Source: Vibrio vulnificus NBRC 15645 = ATCC 27562 (GTDB taxonomy: Bacteria > Pseudomonadota > Gammaproteobacteria > Enterobacterales > Vibrionaceae). From it: a stretch of DNA of 64,000 nucleotides. Below, one piece after another: positions 30,844 through 40,564 of this stretch (positions are counted from its first letter, which is position 1; every line of letters begins with the position of its first letter). A model generated the notes under the pieces. That model saw only the letters and a program-made list of their open reading frames with translations. It was not told the DNA's origin and ran no database searches. Location of the stretch: NCBI RefSeq assembly GCF_002224265.1, contig NZ_CP012881.1, positions 248,001 to 312,000 of the forward strand, in the 5' to 3' direction. The translations under genes were made by a program, and so were the position numbers.

Positions 30844-31542
30844 CTATTTGGTTAGGCTTGTATTTATAGCTTGCAAGACTGCCGCAGGATCTACTGCCTG
30901 CGTAATTGGCCGTCCGATAACAAGATAATCAGAACCTGCTTGTACCGCTTCAAGTGGTGTCATGATACGACGTTGATCACCTTGTTCTGAGCCGAGTGGG
31001 CGAATACCCGGCGTAACCAATTTAAACTCTTTGCCCAGCGCATTCTTCAGAAGCGAGGATTCTTGAGCAGAACAAACAACACCATCCAAACCAGAATTCT
31101 TCGTCAACGTAGCCAAGCGAATCACGTGATCTTGTGGTGCAACGTTCAAACCAATGCCTACTAGATCGCTTTGCTCCATGCTGGTAAGTACGGTCACACC
31201 AATCAGTAACGGGCGATCTTTACCATAAGGTTCAAGAATCTCACGAGATGCTGTCATCATCCGTTCGCCACCACTTGCATGTACATTCACCATCCAGACA
31301 CCCAACTCAGCGGCTGCTCGAACGGCTTTTGAACATGTATTTGGGATATCATGAAACTTCAGATCTAGAAAGACAGAAAAACCACGTTTATGAAGCTCAC
31401 GTACGAAATCAGGACCAAATAGCGTAAACATTTCCTTGCCTACTTTTAGGCGACATGACGCAGGATCAATTCTATCTACGAAGGCCAGTGCATCGGCTTT
31501 ATTATCGTAATCCAGTGCGACAATAACTTTTTGGTCGATCAT
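30844..31542 (-). CDS. pyrF: Orotidine 5'-phosphate decarboxylase PyrF
   Basis: Catalyses the last step of UMP synthesis. The catalytic charge network is visible as D60, K62 and D65 in [10 protein letters not shown], and the phosphate-binding end as [16 protein letters not shown] and YLVIGRPIT. Length 232 residues fits. It lies 84 bases downstream of lapB, the same order as in E. coli (lapA-lapB-pyrF), and ends at its own terminator. Confidence 0.97.
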   Translation of the reverse strand: MIDQKVIVALDYDNKADALAFVDRIDPASCRLKVGKEMFTLFGPDFVRELHKRGFSVFLDLKFHDIPNTCSKAVRAAAELGVWMVNVHASGGERMMTASREILEPYGKDRPLLIGVTVLTSMEQSDLVGIGLNVAPQDHVIRLATLTKNSGLDGVVCSAQESSLLKNALGKEFKLVTPGIRPLGSEQGDQRRIMTPLEAVQAGSDYLVIGRPITQAVDPAAVLQAINTSLTK

Positions 31543-31626
31543 TTCATCTCCTAACTGTTTTTGGTTCTTATTAAATAAAAGGTTAAAAAAATGCAGCGAA
31601 CAGAAACTCTGTCAGCTGCATTGAAA

Positions 31627-32796
31627 CTATTCGCCATCCAATCCTCGGATTGGCTTGATCGTCCCCCACCCTTTACAGGAAGGACAATGCCAATAAAGGG
31701 AATGCGTAGAAAAACCACATTTGCGACATCGGTAATGAGGCTTAATTTTAAGCTGCTCTCCGACCATTGCCTGCAGCGTTGTTAAGCTTTCTTTGGCCCT
31801 TCCATCTTCCGCTTCTGCAAGATGATAGTCCATCAATCGATAAAAACCTTTCATCGTCGGGTTTTTAATTAATTGCCTTGTTAACAACTCTTGGGCAGCA
31901 CCAACACTTTCGTGATGTGCAACCAGTTGGGCCAGCATTAGCTCAGCAGACACACCTGCTTTTTTACTAATACACGCGCGCAGAAATTCGACAAGTTGAT
32001 CTTCTTGGCCTAGATGGTGGTAACACTCAGCAAGAATAGGCAACGCTTCACTAACGAAATCCGCATCTTGTTCTAGAACATGTTCTAGATACTCGATCGT
32101 CTTGCGATATTCTTCCATCTCGAGGTAAATACGCCCAAGAGAAATCGATGCTCTCACACATTTAGGATCTTCTTGCAGTGCTTTTTTGAAATGGCTGATG
32201 GACTTGGTTTTATTGCCATCCGCTTGTTCTAACATCGCTAGCTCACACCAATAATGGGCGATGTTTTTTCTGATCGATTTTTTTCCAGTCTTCACTAAAA
32301 GGTGGGCATAGTGAATCGCTTTGTCCCACTCTCGTGTCTGCTGATAGATTAAGACTAATTGCTGTAAAGCAGCATCACGATGTTCTGGCTCTTCAACTAA
32401 CTGCTCGAATATTTTTTCCGCGCGGTCCAGAAAACCCGACACCATATAGTCTTTCGCCAATTGTTGTAGCGCGATGTTTTTTTGTTCAATGGTCAAGCCG
32501 GAACGAGAAATCAAATTTTGATGTATACGAATGGCACGATCAACTTCCCCTCTAGAACGGAAGAGATTTCCTAACGCCAGATGAGTATCAATCGTGTCGT
32601 TATCGACTTGAAGCAACTCAATAAAGTGATCTACCGCTTTGTCCGATTGATCAGACAGCAGTAAGTTCAGCCCCGTCACATATTGTTGAGAGATCTGATT
32701 GGAGTGCTTCTGCTTGTCATCCTGTGCGCTGCGATGGCCCATATACCAACCATACGCAGCGGCAATAGGAAGTAACAAGAAGAGTAATTCAAGCAT
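31627..32796 (-). CDS. lapB: Lipopolysaccharide assembly protein LapB (YciM)
   Basis: LapB is an inner-membrane TPR protein that brings FtsH to LpxC and so sets LPS production. The N terminus is one membrane helix (LELLFLLLPIAAAYGWYMG), followed by about nine TPR-like repeats (residues 35-340) and a C-terminal rubredoxin-type metal site CRKCGF...CPSC. Length of 389 residues matches E. coli LapB. Fifteen bases separate it from lapA, so the pair is co-transcribed. Confidence 0.96.
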   Translation of the reverse strand: MLELLFLLLPIAAAYGWYMGHRSAQDDKQKHSNQISQQYVTGLNLLLSDQSDKAVDHFIELLQVDNDTIDTHLALGNLFRSRGEVDRAIRIHQNLISRSGLTIEQKNIALQQLAKDYMVSGFLDRAEKIFEQLVEEPEHRDAALQQLVLIYQQTREWDKAIHYAHLLVKTGKKSIRKNIAHYWCELAMLEQADGNKTKSISHFKKALQEDPKCVRASISLGRIYLEMEEYRKTIEYLEHVLEQDADFVSEALPILAECYHHLGQEDQLVEFLRACISKKAGVSAELMLAQLVAHHESVGAAQELLTRQLIKNPTMKGFYRLMDYHLAEAEDGRAKESLTTLQAMVGEQLKIKPHYRCRKCGFSTHSLYWHCPSCKGWGTIKPIRGLDGE

Positions 32797-32811
32797 TAAA
32801 CCGATTCGCCC

Positions 32812-33078
32812 TTACGCTTGTTTTTCGACCTGTGTGCTTTGCTTTTTGATCTGTTTGTTTAGCTTTCTGATTTTTAATCGCATCTTAAACTGCAAGCTAG
32901 CAAAAATAGCCCACGCCAATGCAAAGCCTGCGACAAACACACCACCCAGCAAAGTGGACAAATGAAAATCCCCTTTTGCCAGTAAGTAGTTGAAAGTAAC
33001 AACTTCTTGATTCTGAGAACCTAACGCCAGTGCAATAAGAAAGAGAGCTATTACAGCAATGATTTTTATAATTTTCAT
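32812..33078 (-). CDS. lapA: Lipopolysaccharide assembly protein LapA (DUF1049)
   Basis: Small inner-membrane protein of 88 residues with two membrane helices (about 4-21 and 42-64) and a basic cytoplasmic tail rich in Lys and Gln (KIRKLNKQIKKQ). NQEVVTFNYLLA between the helices is the DUF1049 hallmark. It works with LapB and is encoded immediately upstream of it; ihfB lies upstream as is usual in gammaproteobacteria. Confidence 0.93.
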   Translation of the reverse strand: MKIIKIIAVIALFLIALALGSQNQEVVTFNYLLAKGDFHLSTLLGGVFVAGFALAWAIFASLQFKMRLKIRKLNKQIKKQSTQVEKQA

Positions 33079-33166
33079 CTGTCATCACCTTGAAGATATC
33101 AGCCGATACAATTATGCAGGAAAACCCACCTGCCGACCACGGATAATAACAATTATCTGACGATAA

Positions 33167-33197
33167 AAAAGCGGCATACTCTAGGTATGCCGCTTTT
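33167..33197 (-). terminator. Terminator of ihfB
   Basis: AAAAGCGGCATAC (33167-33179) pairs with GTATGCCGCTTTT (33185-33197), loop of five; a long T run follows on the minus strand. It separates ihfB from lapA. Confidence 0.9.
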
Positions 33198-33216
33198 AAA
33201 TCACGATTTATGTAAA

Positions 33217-33498
33217 TCAGCCAATGTTTACGCGCTCGCGCAACTCTTTACCTGGCTTGAAGTGCGGTACGTATTTACCTTCTAGTTCCACTTTATCGCC
33301 AGTCTTTGGATTACGACCAACACGCGGTTCACGGAAATGAAGCGAGAAACTACCGAAACCACGAATCTCGATACGATCACCGCTTTCTAAGGTTGAAGCC
33401 ATATGCTCCAAAATATCTTTGACAGCATCTTCTATCTCTTTGGCTGAAAGATGTGTCTGTTCAGCGCAGAGTCTTTCAATCAGTTCAGACTTAGTCAT
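33217..33498 (-). CDS. ihfB: Integration host factor subunit beta
   Basis: IHF-beta forms a heterodimer with IHF-alpha and bends DNA sharply at specific sites. The 93-residue protein shows the HU/IHF pattern: [30 protein letters not shown] (the DNA-gripping beta arm with the intercalating Pro) and [14 protein letters not shown]. Start at 33498 is preceded by GAGGGAA; a frame opening at 33549 adds 17 unsupported residues. It follows rpsA by about 250 bases with a terminator between, so it likely has its own promoter. Confidence 0.97.
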   Translation of the reverse strand: MTKSELIERLCAEQTHLSAKEIEDAVKDILEHMASTLESGDRIEIRGFGSFSLHFREPRVGRNPKTGDKVELEGKYVPHFKPGKELRERVNIG

Positions 33499-33708
33499 AG
33501 TTTCCCTCTTCGAGTCATTTTTATCACTTATTATAGTAAGTAATATCAATTACACCAAATACTTGCTACAAATTGTAGTGAAAAATCCGCTACTTGGATG
33601 TAATCCTTTTGGGGAAATTTCATTTAAGCCCCAGCCAAAAGCTAGGCGGCAATATTCAGTGAAATTACTACTACAGTCACCATTAAAACTTATAGCAGAC
33701 TTTCGTGT

Positions 33709-33738
33709 AAAAAAAAGGAGCCTTTCGGCTCCTTTTTT
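33709..33738 (-). terminator. Terminator of rpsA
   Basis: AAGGAGCC and GGCTCCTT pair around TTTC with eight A residues on one side and six T on the other. It lies just after the rpsA stop, separating it from ihfB. Confidence 0.9.
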
Positions 33739-33748
33739 AAGACGTCTA

Positions 33749-35419
33749 TTATTCGCCTTTAGCTGCTTTGAAAGCGTCAGCCATAGCATTACCAAACGCA
33801 GCATCGTCTGCTTTGTTGATGCTTGCCATTGCTTCTTGCTCTTCAGCTTCGTCTTTCGCTTTGATTGAAAGGTTGATTACGCGGTTCTTACGGTCAACAC
33901 CAGTAAATTTCGCTTCAACTTTGTCACCAACGCTTAGGATCAGTGTTGCGTCTTCAACGCGATCACGTGAAACTTCAGACGCGCGGATGTAACCTTCTAC
34001 GCCATCTTCTAGCTCGATAGTTGCGCCTTTAGCGTCAACTGCAGTTACAGTACCGTTAACTAGAGCACCTTTCTTGTTGTCAGCAACGTAAGCATTGAAT
34101 GGGTCGTTTTCCATTTGCTTGATGCCTAGAGAGATACGCTCACGCTCTGCGTCTACTGCTAGAACTACTGCAGAGATTTCGTCGCCTTTCTTGAATTCGC
34201 GAACCGCTTCTTCGCCAGCTACGTTCCAAGAAATGTCAGATAGGTGAACAAGACCGTCGATACCACCGTCTAGACCGATGAAGATACCGAAGTCAGTGAT
34301 TGACTTGATCTTACCAGTTACTTTATCGCCTTTAGCTTGAGCTTCAGCGAATGACTGCCATGGGTTAGCTTTACACTGTTTCAGACCTAGAGAGATACGA
34401 CGACGTTCTTCGTCGATTTCAAGAACCATAACCTCAACTTCGTCGCCAACATTAACAACTTTAGATGGGTGGATGTTCTTGTTAGTCCAATCCATTTCAG
34501 AAACGTGTACTAGACCTTCAACGCCTTCTTCGATTTCAACGAAACAGCCGTAGTCAGTTAGGTTAGTTACGCGACCAGATAGTTTGTGACCTTCTGGGTA
34601 ACGCTTAGCGATTGCTACCCATGGATCTTCACCTAGCTGCTTAAGACCTAGTGAAACGCGAGTGCGGTCACGATCGAACTTAAGAACTTTAACTAGGATC
34701 TCGTCACCAACGTTAACGATTTCAGATGGGTGCTTAACACGCTTCCACGCCATATCAGTGATGTGTAGAAGACCGTCAACGCCACCTAGATCTACGAACG
34801 CACCGTAGTCAGTTAGGTTCTTAACGATACCTTTAACTTCAGAACCTTCTTGTAGAGTTTCTAGAAGCTCGTCACGTTCTACTGTGCTTTCAGATTCGAT
34901 AACTGCGCGGCGAGATACAACTACGTTGTTACGCTTCTGGTCAAGCTTGATTACTTTGAACTCTAGCTCTTTGTTTTCTAGGTGAGCAGTGTCACGGATA
35001 GGACGTACGTCTACTAGAGAACCTGGAAGGAAAGCACGGATACCGTTTAGTTCAACAGTGAAACCGCCTTTAACTTTACCGTTGATGATACCAACAACAG
35101 TTGCAGCTTCTTCGTAAGCTTTCTCAAGAACGATCCAAGCTTCGTGACGCTTCGCTTTCTCACGAGAAAGTTGAGTTTCACCGAAACCGTCTTCTACAGC
35201 GTCCAGAGCAACGTCTACTTCAGAACCAACTTCAACTTCAAGTTCGCCAGCAGCGTTCTTGAACTGTTCAGCAGGAATTGCAGACTCAGACTTAAGACCA
35301 GCGTCAACAAGAACGTAGCCGTTTTCGATAGCTACTACAGTACCTTTAACGATAGTACCTTGTTGGAATTCAGTCTCGTTTAGAAACTCTTCAAAGAGTT
35401 GAGCAAAAGATTCAGTCAT
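33749..35419 (-). CDS. rpsA: 30S ribosomal protein S1
   Basis: S1 delivers mRNA to the 30S subunit. The 556-residue protein has six S1 (OB-fold) repeats, starting near residues 20, 105, 190, 275, 365 and 450; repeats 3-6 show the typical [39 protein letters not shown] and [20 protein letters not shown]. The strongly biased codon use is that of a highly expressed gene. It lies downstream of cmk, as in E. coli, and its leader is expected to bind S1 for autoregulation. Confidence 0.98.
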   Translation of the reverse strand: MTESFAQLFEEFLNETEFQQGTIVKGTVVAIENGYVLVDAGLKSESAIPAEQFKNAAGELEVEVGSEVDVALDAVEDGFGETQLSREKAKRHEAWIVLEKAYEEAATVVGIINGKVKGGFTVELNGIRAFLPGSLVDVRPIRDTAHLENKELEFKVIKLDQKRNNVVVSRRAVIESESTVERDELLETLQEGSEVKGIVKNLTDYGAFVDLGGVDGLLHITDMAWKRVKHPSEIVNVGDEILVKVLKFDRDRTRVSLGLKQLGEDPWVAIAKRYPEGHKLSGRVTNLTDYGCFVEIEEGVEGLVHVSEMDWTNKNIHPSKVVNVGDEVEVMVLEIDEERRRISLGLKQCKANPWQSFAEAQAKGDKVTGKIKSITDFGIFIGLDGGIDGLVHLSDISWNVAGEEAVREFKKGDEISAVVLAVDAERERISLGIKQMENDPFNAYVADNKKGALVNGTVTAVDAKGATIELEDGVEGYIRASEVSRDRVEDATLILSVGDKVEAKFTGVDRKNRVINLSIKAKDEAEEQEAMASINKADDAAFGNAMADAFKAAKGE

Positions 35420-35528
35420 TTATTTAATCTTCAAAAAATTAAACTTCCATGGGTATCCTACCGCATGGGGTTATTAAATTCGCCAATCATCATCCTTGCG
35501 ATCGACGTTCTTACCTGCCTGAGTGAAA

Positions 35529-36209
35529 TTACTCAGCCAGCTTAGATTCGATATATTGTAGTGCCTTTTCGACCACTTCGTCGATACTCATCGAGGTAGA
35601 ATCTAGCACAAGCGCATCCTCTGCAGGGCGTAATGGTGCCACTGGGCGGTTACGATCGCGATCGTCACGCTCTTGGATCTCGCTTAAAAGGTCGTCAAAT
35701 CTAACATCTAACCCTTTATCTTGCAACTGTTTAAGGCGACGATGTGCACGTTCTTCCGCGCTCGCATCAAGAAAGATTTTAGCTTTGGCATTTGGAAAAA
35801 CAACCGTTCCCATATCACGACCATCGGCCACCAGGCCAGGTGCTGCTTCAAATGCTCTTTGACGACGCAGCAAAGCTTCACGAACACGAGGCAATGCTGC
35901 CACTTTTGAAGCCGCCATGCCCGTTTCTTCTTTACGCAATTCTTTAGAGACATCCTCGCCTTCAAGAATCACTTTAACCAAGTCGCCTTCAGCAACAAAC
36001 TGTACGTCCAAATGAGTGGCAAGTGGGACTAATGCATCTTCAGACTCTGTGTCTACGCCATGATGAATAGCAGCCAGTGCTAGTACGCGGTAGATCGCAC
36101 CAGAATCTAATAATTGAAAGCCGAGTTTCTTTGACAGCAGCATGCAAAGGGTACCTTTACCCGCACCACTTGGTCCATCTACGGTCACTACCGGAGTCTG
36201 AGACGACAT
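35529..36209 (-). CDS. cmk: Cytidylate kinase
   Basis: Phosphorylates CMP and dCMP with ATP. P-loop GPSGAGKGT is at about residues 12-20, DSGAIYR and [12 protein letters not shown] are nucleotide-binding segments, and [15 protein letters not shown] belongs to the lid. The start at 36209 (MSSQTPV) has GGAG six bases upstream and gives 226 residues; an ATG four codons earlier lacks a site. Upstream of rpsA with 109 bases between. Confidence 0.97.
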   Translation of the reverse strand: MSSQTPVVTVDGPSGAGKGTLCMLLSKKLGFQLLDSGAIYRVLALAAIHHGVDTESEDALVPLATHLDVQFVAEGDLVKVILEGEDVSKELRKEETGMAASKVAALPRVREALLRRQRAFEAAPGLVADGRDMGTVVFPNAKAKIFLDASAEERAHRRLKQLQDKGLDVRFDDLLSEIQERDDRDRNRPVAPLRPAEDALVLDSTSMSIDEVVEKALQYIESKLAE

Positions 36210-36345
36210 GTTTTTCTCCACCTTTTGTTTTCTTTCTCGGGTTAATACCCAGTTTCAGAGGCGCGTATTATAAAGGGAATCGCTAATTGGGGCGAGGAGA
36301 AATCCCTAAGTAATCGATTACATTGACGATCTAATTGACCACAAT

Positions 36346-36376
36346 GAAAAACGGCGAAAGTGAAAACCTTCGCCGT
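36346..36376 (-). terminator. Terminator of sohB
   Basis: ACGGCGAA (36351-36358) pairs with TTCGCCGT (36369-36376); on the minus strand the stem is followed by TTTTTC, about 30 bases after the sohB stop. Confidence 0.75.
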
Positions 36377-36401
36377 AATGATGGCTGCCTGCGCGTACGC
36401 A

Positions 36402-37463
36402 TTAAACGATTGGCTTTTGTCCACGCTCAGCCAGTTTAAGAATCACACTGTCTGCCACTTGTGCCGCGCTACCGGCTAATTTATCTGCCAGTTTTTTCTT
36501 TTGTACATAATGTACTGCCAGAACGGTTTTTTCTTTGCATGCCGCGACAATGAGATCATCGGAAGTCGCAATCTCATCCACTAATCCTAACGCATGGGCC
36601 TGCGTTCCAAACCAGTGCTCCCCTGTTGCGACTTTTTCAAGCTCTAATTCAGGGCGACGTTCACGAATAAAATCTTTAAACAGATCATGCGTTTCTTCCA
36701 ATTCTTGCTTAAATTTCTCTCGAGCTTTGTCGGTATTTTCACCAAACATGGTTAAGGTGCGTTTGTATTCACCGGCCGTCATTTGTTCAAACTCAATATC
36801 ATGCTTCTTTAATAGCTTGTTGAAGTTTGGAATCTGGGCAATGACACCGATTGAGCCAACGATGGCAAAAGGGGCAGAAACAATTTTATCCGCAACACAA
36901 GCCATCATGTAACCCCCACTGGCTGCCACTTTATCAACCGCAATAGTGAGCGGTAATCTCGCGGCTTTAATACGATCCAATTGTGACGAGGCCAAGCCAT
37001 AACCGTGAACCATGCCGCCGCCAGATTCTAGACGCAGCAATACTTCATCTCCTTCCCCTGCAACGGCTAGAATGGCGGTGATCTCTTCGCGTAATGATTT
37101 CACTTCTTTCGCATCGATACTGCCATTGAAATCCAATACAAACAGATGTGGTTCACGCTTGTGATCCAATTTACCTTCTTTAGCGGCTTTTTTTATCTCT
37201 TTTTCACGCAGCTTATCTTTCTCTTTTTCTTCCTTCCTCTCAGCTTTATGACGTGCTTTGAGATAAGCCTCATCGTGAAGATAATGCTCCAAGTGTTCAA
37301 CATTGCTCTTGTGCAACTCCGACAAGTCAGTAATTTCTAACTCGCCTTTGATTGCGGAAGATTTTCCACTCACAGATTTGGCCAGTATGAGTAACACGAC
37401 AACGGCCACAATAAAGGTAACGACTTTCGCTAAAAACAAGCCGTAATCTAATAAAAATTCCAA
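36402..37463 (-). CDS. sohB: Inner-membrane serine peptidase SohB
   Basis: SohB is a signal-peptide-peptidase-A family (S49) protease facing the periplasm. It has an N-terminal membrane helix (about 10-30), a very basic/acidic charged segment rich in Lys and Glu (70-100), and the peptidase domain with catalytic S182 (KVAASGGY) and K234 (GEYKR). Length 353 residues is normal. Divergent from yciK across about 130 bases, an arrangement also seen in E. coli. Confidence 0.95.
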   Translation of the reverse strand: MEFLLDYGLFLAKVVTFIVAVVVLLILAKSVSGKSSAIKGELEITDLSELHKSNVEHLEHYLHDEAYLKARHKAERKEEKEKDKLREKEIKKAAKEGKLDHKREPHLFVLDFNGSIDAKEVKSLREEITAILAVAGEGDEVLLRLESGGGMVHGYGLASSQLDRIKAARLPLTIAVDKVAASGGYMMACVADKIVSAPFAIVGSIGVIAQIPNFNKLLKKHDIEFEQMTAGEYKRTLTMFGENTDKAREKFKQELEETHDLFKDFIRERRPELELEKVATGEHWFGTQAHALGLVDEIATSDDLIVAACKEKTVLAVHYVQKKKLADKLAGSAAQVADSVILKLAERGQKPIV

Positions 37464-37593
37464 TGTAATATCCCCTAGAGTGTGAATTGGTGTATTGTAA
37501 CCATCTTGTCACGATTACCAAGACTTTCCGTTGCATATCTGTTTGATTTTGCAACGCAGGATAGAACAAATAGAAATATAAGGATTGAGCACA

Positions 37594-38337
37594 GTGGATT
37601 ATTCAATCTCTACAGATGCCCTGAAAGATAAAGTTATACTGGTGACGGGTGCTGGTGCTGGCATCGGTCGTCAAGCTGCATTGACCTACGCAAAACATGG
37701 TGCCACCGTAATTCTCTTAGGCCGTAACGTTAAGAACCTCGAATCCGTCTACGATGAAATAGAAGCCTCTGGTTACCCACAAGCGGCAATCATCCCTCTT
37801 GATCTCAAAGGTGCCACCAAACAAAACTACATCGATATGGCTGAAACCATTGAGGGCCAATTTGGTCGCTTGGACGGTTTACTGCATAACGCAGGCGTCT
37901 TGGGCACCTTAAGTCCTTTCGATCAAATCAGCGAAGAAGACTTTGATGACATCTTACAAATCAATGTCAAATCCGAATTTTTGATGACCCAAGCGTTATT
38001 GCCATTGCTGCGTAAAGCACAAGCGGGTCGCATCATATTCACCTCATCCACCGTAGGCCATTCTGGCCGCGCATTTTGGGGTACCTACGCCATTTCTAAA
38101 TTTGCGGTTGAAGGTATGATGCAGATCCTAGCCGACGAATTCAGCAATTCTCCAATTCGTGTTAATGCCATTAATCCAGGTGCCACACGCACACGAATGC
38201 GTGAAAAAGCCTACCCTGGTGAAGATGCAAATACACTGAAAACACCAGCAGATTTGATGCCGCTTTATCTCCATTTAATGGATCCAGCAACCACCGACGT
38301 GAATGGCCAATGCATTGACGCACAACCAAAGCGCTAG
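37594..38337 (+). CDS. yciK: Short-chain dehydrogenase YciK
   Basis: An SDR oxidoreductase of unknown physiological substrate. NAD(P)-binding TGAGAGIG (about residues 19-26), NAG at LHNAGVLG, and the catalytic Ser-Tyr-Lys in FTSSTVGH and YAISK are all present. I set the start at a GTG (37594), nine bases after AAGGA; a TTG at 37585 directly abuts that site. This gives 247 residues. Divergent from sohB, monocistronic with a terminator after it. Confidence 0.92.
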   Translation: MDYSISTDALKDKVILVTGAGAGIGRQAALTYAKHGATVILLGRNVKNLESVYDEIEASGYPQAAIIPLDLKGATKQNYIDMAETIEGQFGRLDGLLHNAGVLGTLSPFDQISEEDFDDILQINVKSEFLMTQALLPLLRKAQAGRIIFTSSTVGHSGRAFWGTYAISKFAVEGMMQILADEFSNSPIRVNAINPGATRTRMREKAYPGEDANTLKTPADLMPLYLHLMDPATTDVNGQCIDAQPKR

Positions 38338-38366
38338 CGCAGATTCTCGCTACTTCCATTGATTAG

Positions 38367-38391
38367 AAAGGCAGCAAACGCTGCCTTTTTT
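38367..38391 (+). terminator. Terminator after yciK
   Basis: AAAGGCAGC and GCTGCCTTT pair around AAAC, then a T run follows. Confidence 0.88.
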
Positions 38392-38439
38392 CATTTTCTG
38401 TACGATAAAAATCTTGCGCCTTTCTGGCAGTTAAATATA

Positions 38440-38455
38440 CTGTATGTATATACAG
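38440..38455 (+). promoter_or_regulatory. LexA (SOS) box upstream of imuA
   Basis: CTGTATGTATATACAG matches the LexA consensus CTGT-N8-ACAG perfectly. It ends 10 bases before the imuA start, overlapping the expected promoter, so LexA should repress the whole imuA-imuB-dnaE2 cassette until DNA damage. Confidence 0.93.
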
Positions 38456-38465
38456 GTATTTTATT

Positions 38466-39149
38466 ATGCAGAACATCATTCAGACCTTAAAAAACCAACA
38501 GTTGATTTGGCATGCAAATTCAACAAGGTGCGCTAATGAATCTCGTTACCAAACTTCTGGTATTGATGAGTTAGATAAACTGCTTGGTGGTGGATTCCCA
38601 CAGCATGGTGTGGTGGAAATGGAATCTGCACTCGGCATCGGTGAATTGCGCTTACTGGCTAATTATCTTAAACAGCAGCAGGATCTGATCGTGCTGATCC
38701 ATCCCCCTGCCGTTTTGAATGCCGCTTTTTGGCGTAATATGGATTTTCCCTTAGCCAATTGTCTCGTGATCCACTCAGTGTCAACCAAAGAAGCATTATG
38801 GGCCACCGAGCAATGCCTAAAAAGCGGAGTGTGTCGTACCGTTATCCTTTGGCAAGATGAGATGGAGATTCATCAAGTCAAACGCTTACAAGTGGCCAGC
38901 GAGCAAGGGGGTTGTGTACTGTTTATATTCCGCCCTTATCAATCACATCGCCTTTCTTTACCACTGTCCTTAAGCTTGCGTCTTTCGCCTACTGAGCACG
39001 GCATACATGTCGAACTCTTAAAACGCCGAGGGGGATGGGGACAAGGAGCGGTTGATATTGATTACCACCGTCAGTATCCCCAGCTGACACTGGCAAGCCA
39101 AATACCAAACCACACTGTCATTCCTTTTCCTGCCGTTATGCAGGGGTGA
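38466..39149 (+). CDS. imuA: SOS mutagenesis protein ImuA (RecA-like)
   Basis: First gene of the damage-inducible mutagenesis cassette. The 227-residue protein is a RecA/SulA-like relative: SGIDELDKLLGGGFPQHGVVEMES resembles the RecA ATP-site region but lacks the Walker A Lys-Ser/Thr pair, as in other ImuA proteins. It is thought to connect RecA filaments with ImuB and DnaE2. The stop overlaps the imuB region, with imuB beginning two or three bases later. Confidence 0.9.
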   Translation: MQNIIQTLKNQQLIWHANSTRCANESRYQTSGIDELDKLLGGGFPQHGVVEMESALGIGELRLLANYLKQQQDLIVLIHPPAVLNAAFWRNMDFPLANCLVIHSVSTKEALWATEQCLKSGVCRTVILWQDEMEIHQVKRLQVASEQGGCVLFIFRPYQSHRLSLPLSLSLRLSPTEHGIHVELLKRRGGWGQGAVDIDYHRQYPQLTLASQIPNHTVIPFPAVMQG

Positions 39150-39151
39150 AC

Positions 39152-40549
39152 ATGCACTTATGGTTATATCTGTCGTTTCCTCGACTGCAAACAGACTCTA
39201 TGCTGGCGACACAACATCCCCTTGCTGTGGTGCATCCTCAGTCACACCAAGTGGTTCAAATAAACGATTTGGCCTCAGATGTGGGTCTTGCTGTCGGTAT
39301 GGGATTAGCCAGTGCCGCCACACTTTGCTCCCAGCTACAAGTTATTGTTTATGATGAAAAATTGGAACATCGCAAACTCAAAGAGATCGCACAATGGCTC
39401 TATTTTATGACGGCTGACCTCGTGTTAGATCCTCCGAGTGGTATATGGGTACGTGTCAGCCATATGCTGAATCTCTATCAAGGGCTTGATAATTACTGGC
39501 ACACTCTCAGTGAACACCTAGCGACACTGGCAGTCAGCTACCACGCTTCGACGGGGTTTTCTCCCCTATCGGCGAAATTACTTGCCAAGGCAGGACATCC
39601 GATCATTAGCGACAACCAAACGGATCTACTCACAAAAGTAAAAAAACACCCACTCACATTTAGCGAATTGAAAGCCACCACTATCGAAAAACTGCAACGT
39701 ATTGGTATTCATACATTCGATGCACTGCTGACGCTTCCTTTACAAGAGCTCGCTCGACGTTTCGATATCGAGCTGGTTAATTACATTGGAAAGTTAACTG
39801 GCCAACTCAAGCACCCAGTGGACTTTTATCATCCACCTTCTCGTTTTAAACAGGAATTAGAACTGCTGTTTGAGTTAGACAATGTCCAATGGCTGGAAAA
39901 GCCGCTAGAGAAGCTATTTAGGCAGTTAGAGAGCTACCTCACCATACGCAATAAAACCGCGCATGAGCTGCAACTCACCTTATTCCAACGTAATGACTTA
40001 AGCGAGGCTATTTCTCTTCACTCCGCGCAAGGTGAGTATCGTAGCCAACAATGGCGAAAGCTCTCCGCTCTAACTTTAGAATCCACGGTTCTTCAGGCTC
40101 CCGTTACACGTCTGCAACTAGAGGTCATCCGGGAAGGAGAGCCCAACGCTCACCCAACGGATCTCTTTTCTCATCGAACTGGGCAACTCTCTCGCCTCGA
40201 GTTGTACTCACTGTTGCAAGCAAAATTAGGCGCAGATTCCATAGCCACTTTGAGCTTGAATCATGATCCTAGACCAGAAAAAGCAACCCGTTACCAATCA
40301 ACATTAACGGAAGCTCCAAGCGAAGAGATTGAATGCCAGCTACTACGCCCAAGTTTTTTACTCCCTGCACCAGCGCCCTTGCAGCATCATGTTTCTTTGA
40401 TACATGGTCCTGAACGTATTGTCAGTGGTTGGTGGGATGGCGATGAGATCATGCGTGATTATTTCATTGCGAGAACCGATCAAGGCCAGTGGCTTTGGGT
40501 ATTTCGCGATCAAAAAAAGCAGTGGTTTTTACACGGTTTATTTTGTTAA
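39152..40549 (+). CDS. imuB: ImuB, inactive Y-family polymerase of the SOS cassette
   Basis: ImuB is a catalytically dead DinB-like protein that links the beta clamp to DnaE2. The N terminus (LWLYLSFPRLQTD) lies where active polymerases carry the first catalytic Asp, but here LSFPRLQ replaces it, and no DE-type palm motif is seen. The little-finger domain and a proline-rich C-terminal tail follow. The ATG at 39152 is chosen because GGGGTGA precedes it; a GTG at 39146 overlaps the imuA stop. Length 466 residues. Confidence 0.9.
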   Translation: MHLWLYLSFPRLQTDSMLATQHPLAVVHPQSHQVVQINDLASDVGLAVGMGLASAATLCSQLQVIVYDEKLEHRKLKEIAQWLYFMTADLVLDPPSGIWVRVSHMLNLYQGLDNYWHTLSEHLATLAVSYHASTGFSPLSAKLLAKAGHPIISDNQTDLLTKVKKHPLTFSELKATTIEKLQRIGIHTFDALLTLPLQELARRFDIELVNYIGKLTGQLKHPVDFYHPPSRFKQELELLFELDNVQWLEKPLEKLFRQLESYLTIRNKTAHELQLTLFQRNDLSEAISLHSAQGEYRSQQWRKLSALTLESTVLQAPVTRLQLEVIREGEPNAHPTDLFSHRTGQLSRLELYSLLQAKLGADSIATLSLNHDPRPEKATRYQSTLTEAPSEEIECQLLRPSFLLPAPAPLQHHVSLIHGPERIVSGWWDGDEIMRDYFIARTDQGQWLWVFRDQKKQWFLHGLFC

Positions 40550-40564
40550 TCAATGAAGGTCGTT

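Noticed and set aside
33419..33868. 149-codon plus-strand frame across ihfB and rpsA ends
   Set aside because: Overlaps ihfB, a terminator and rpsA; low-complexity composition, no start site.
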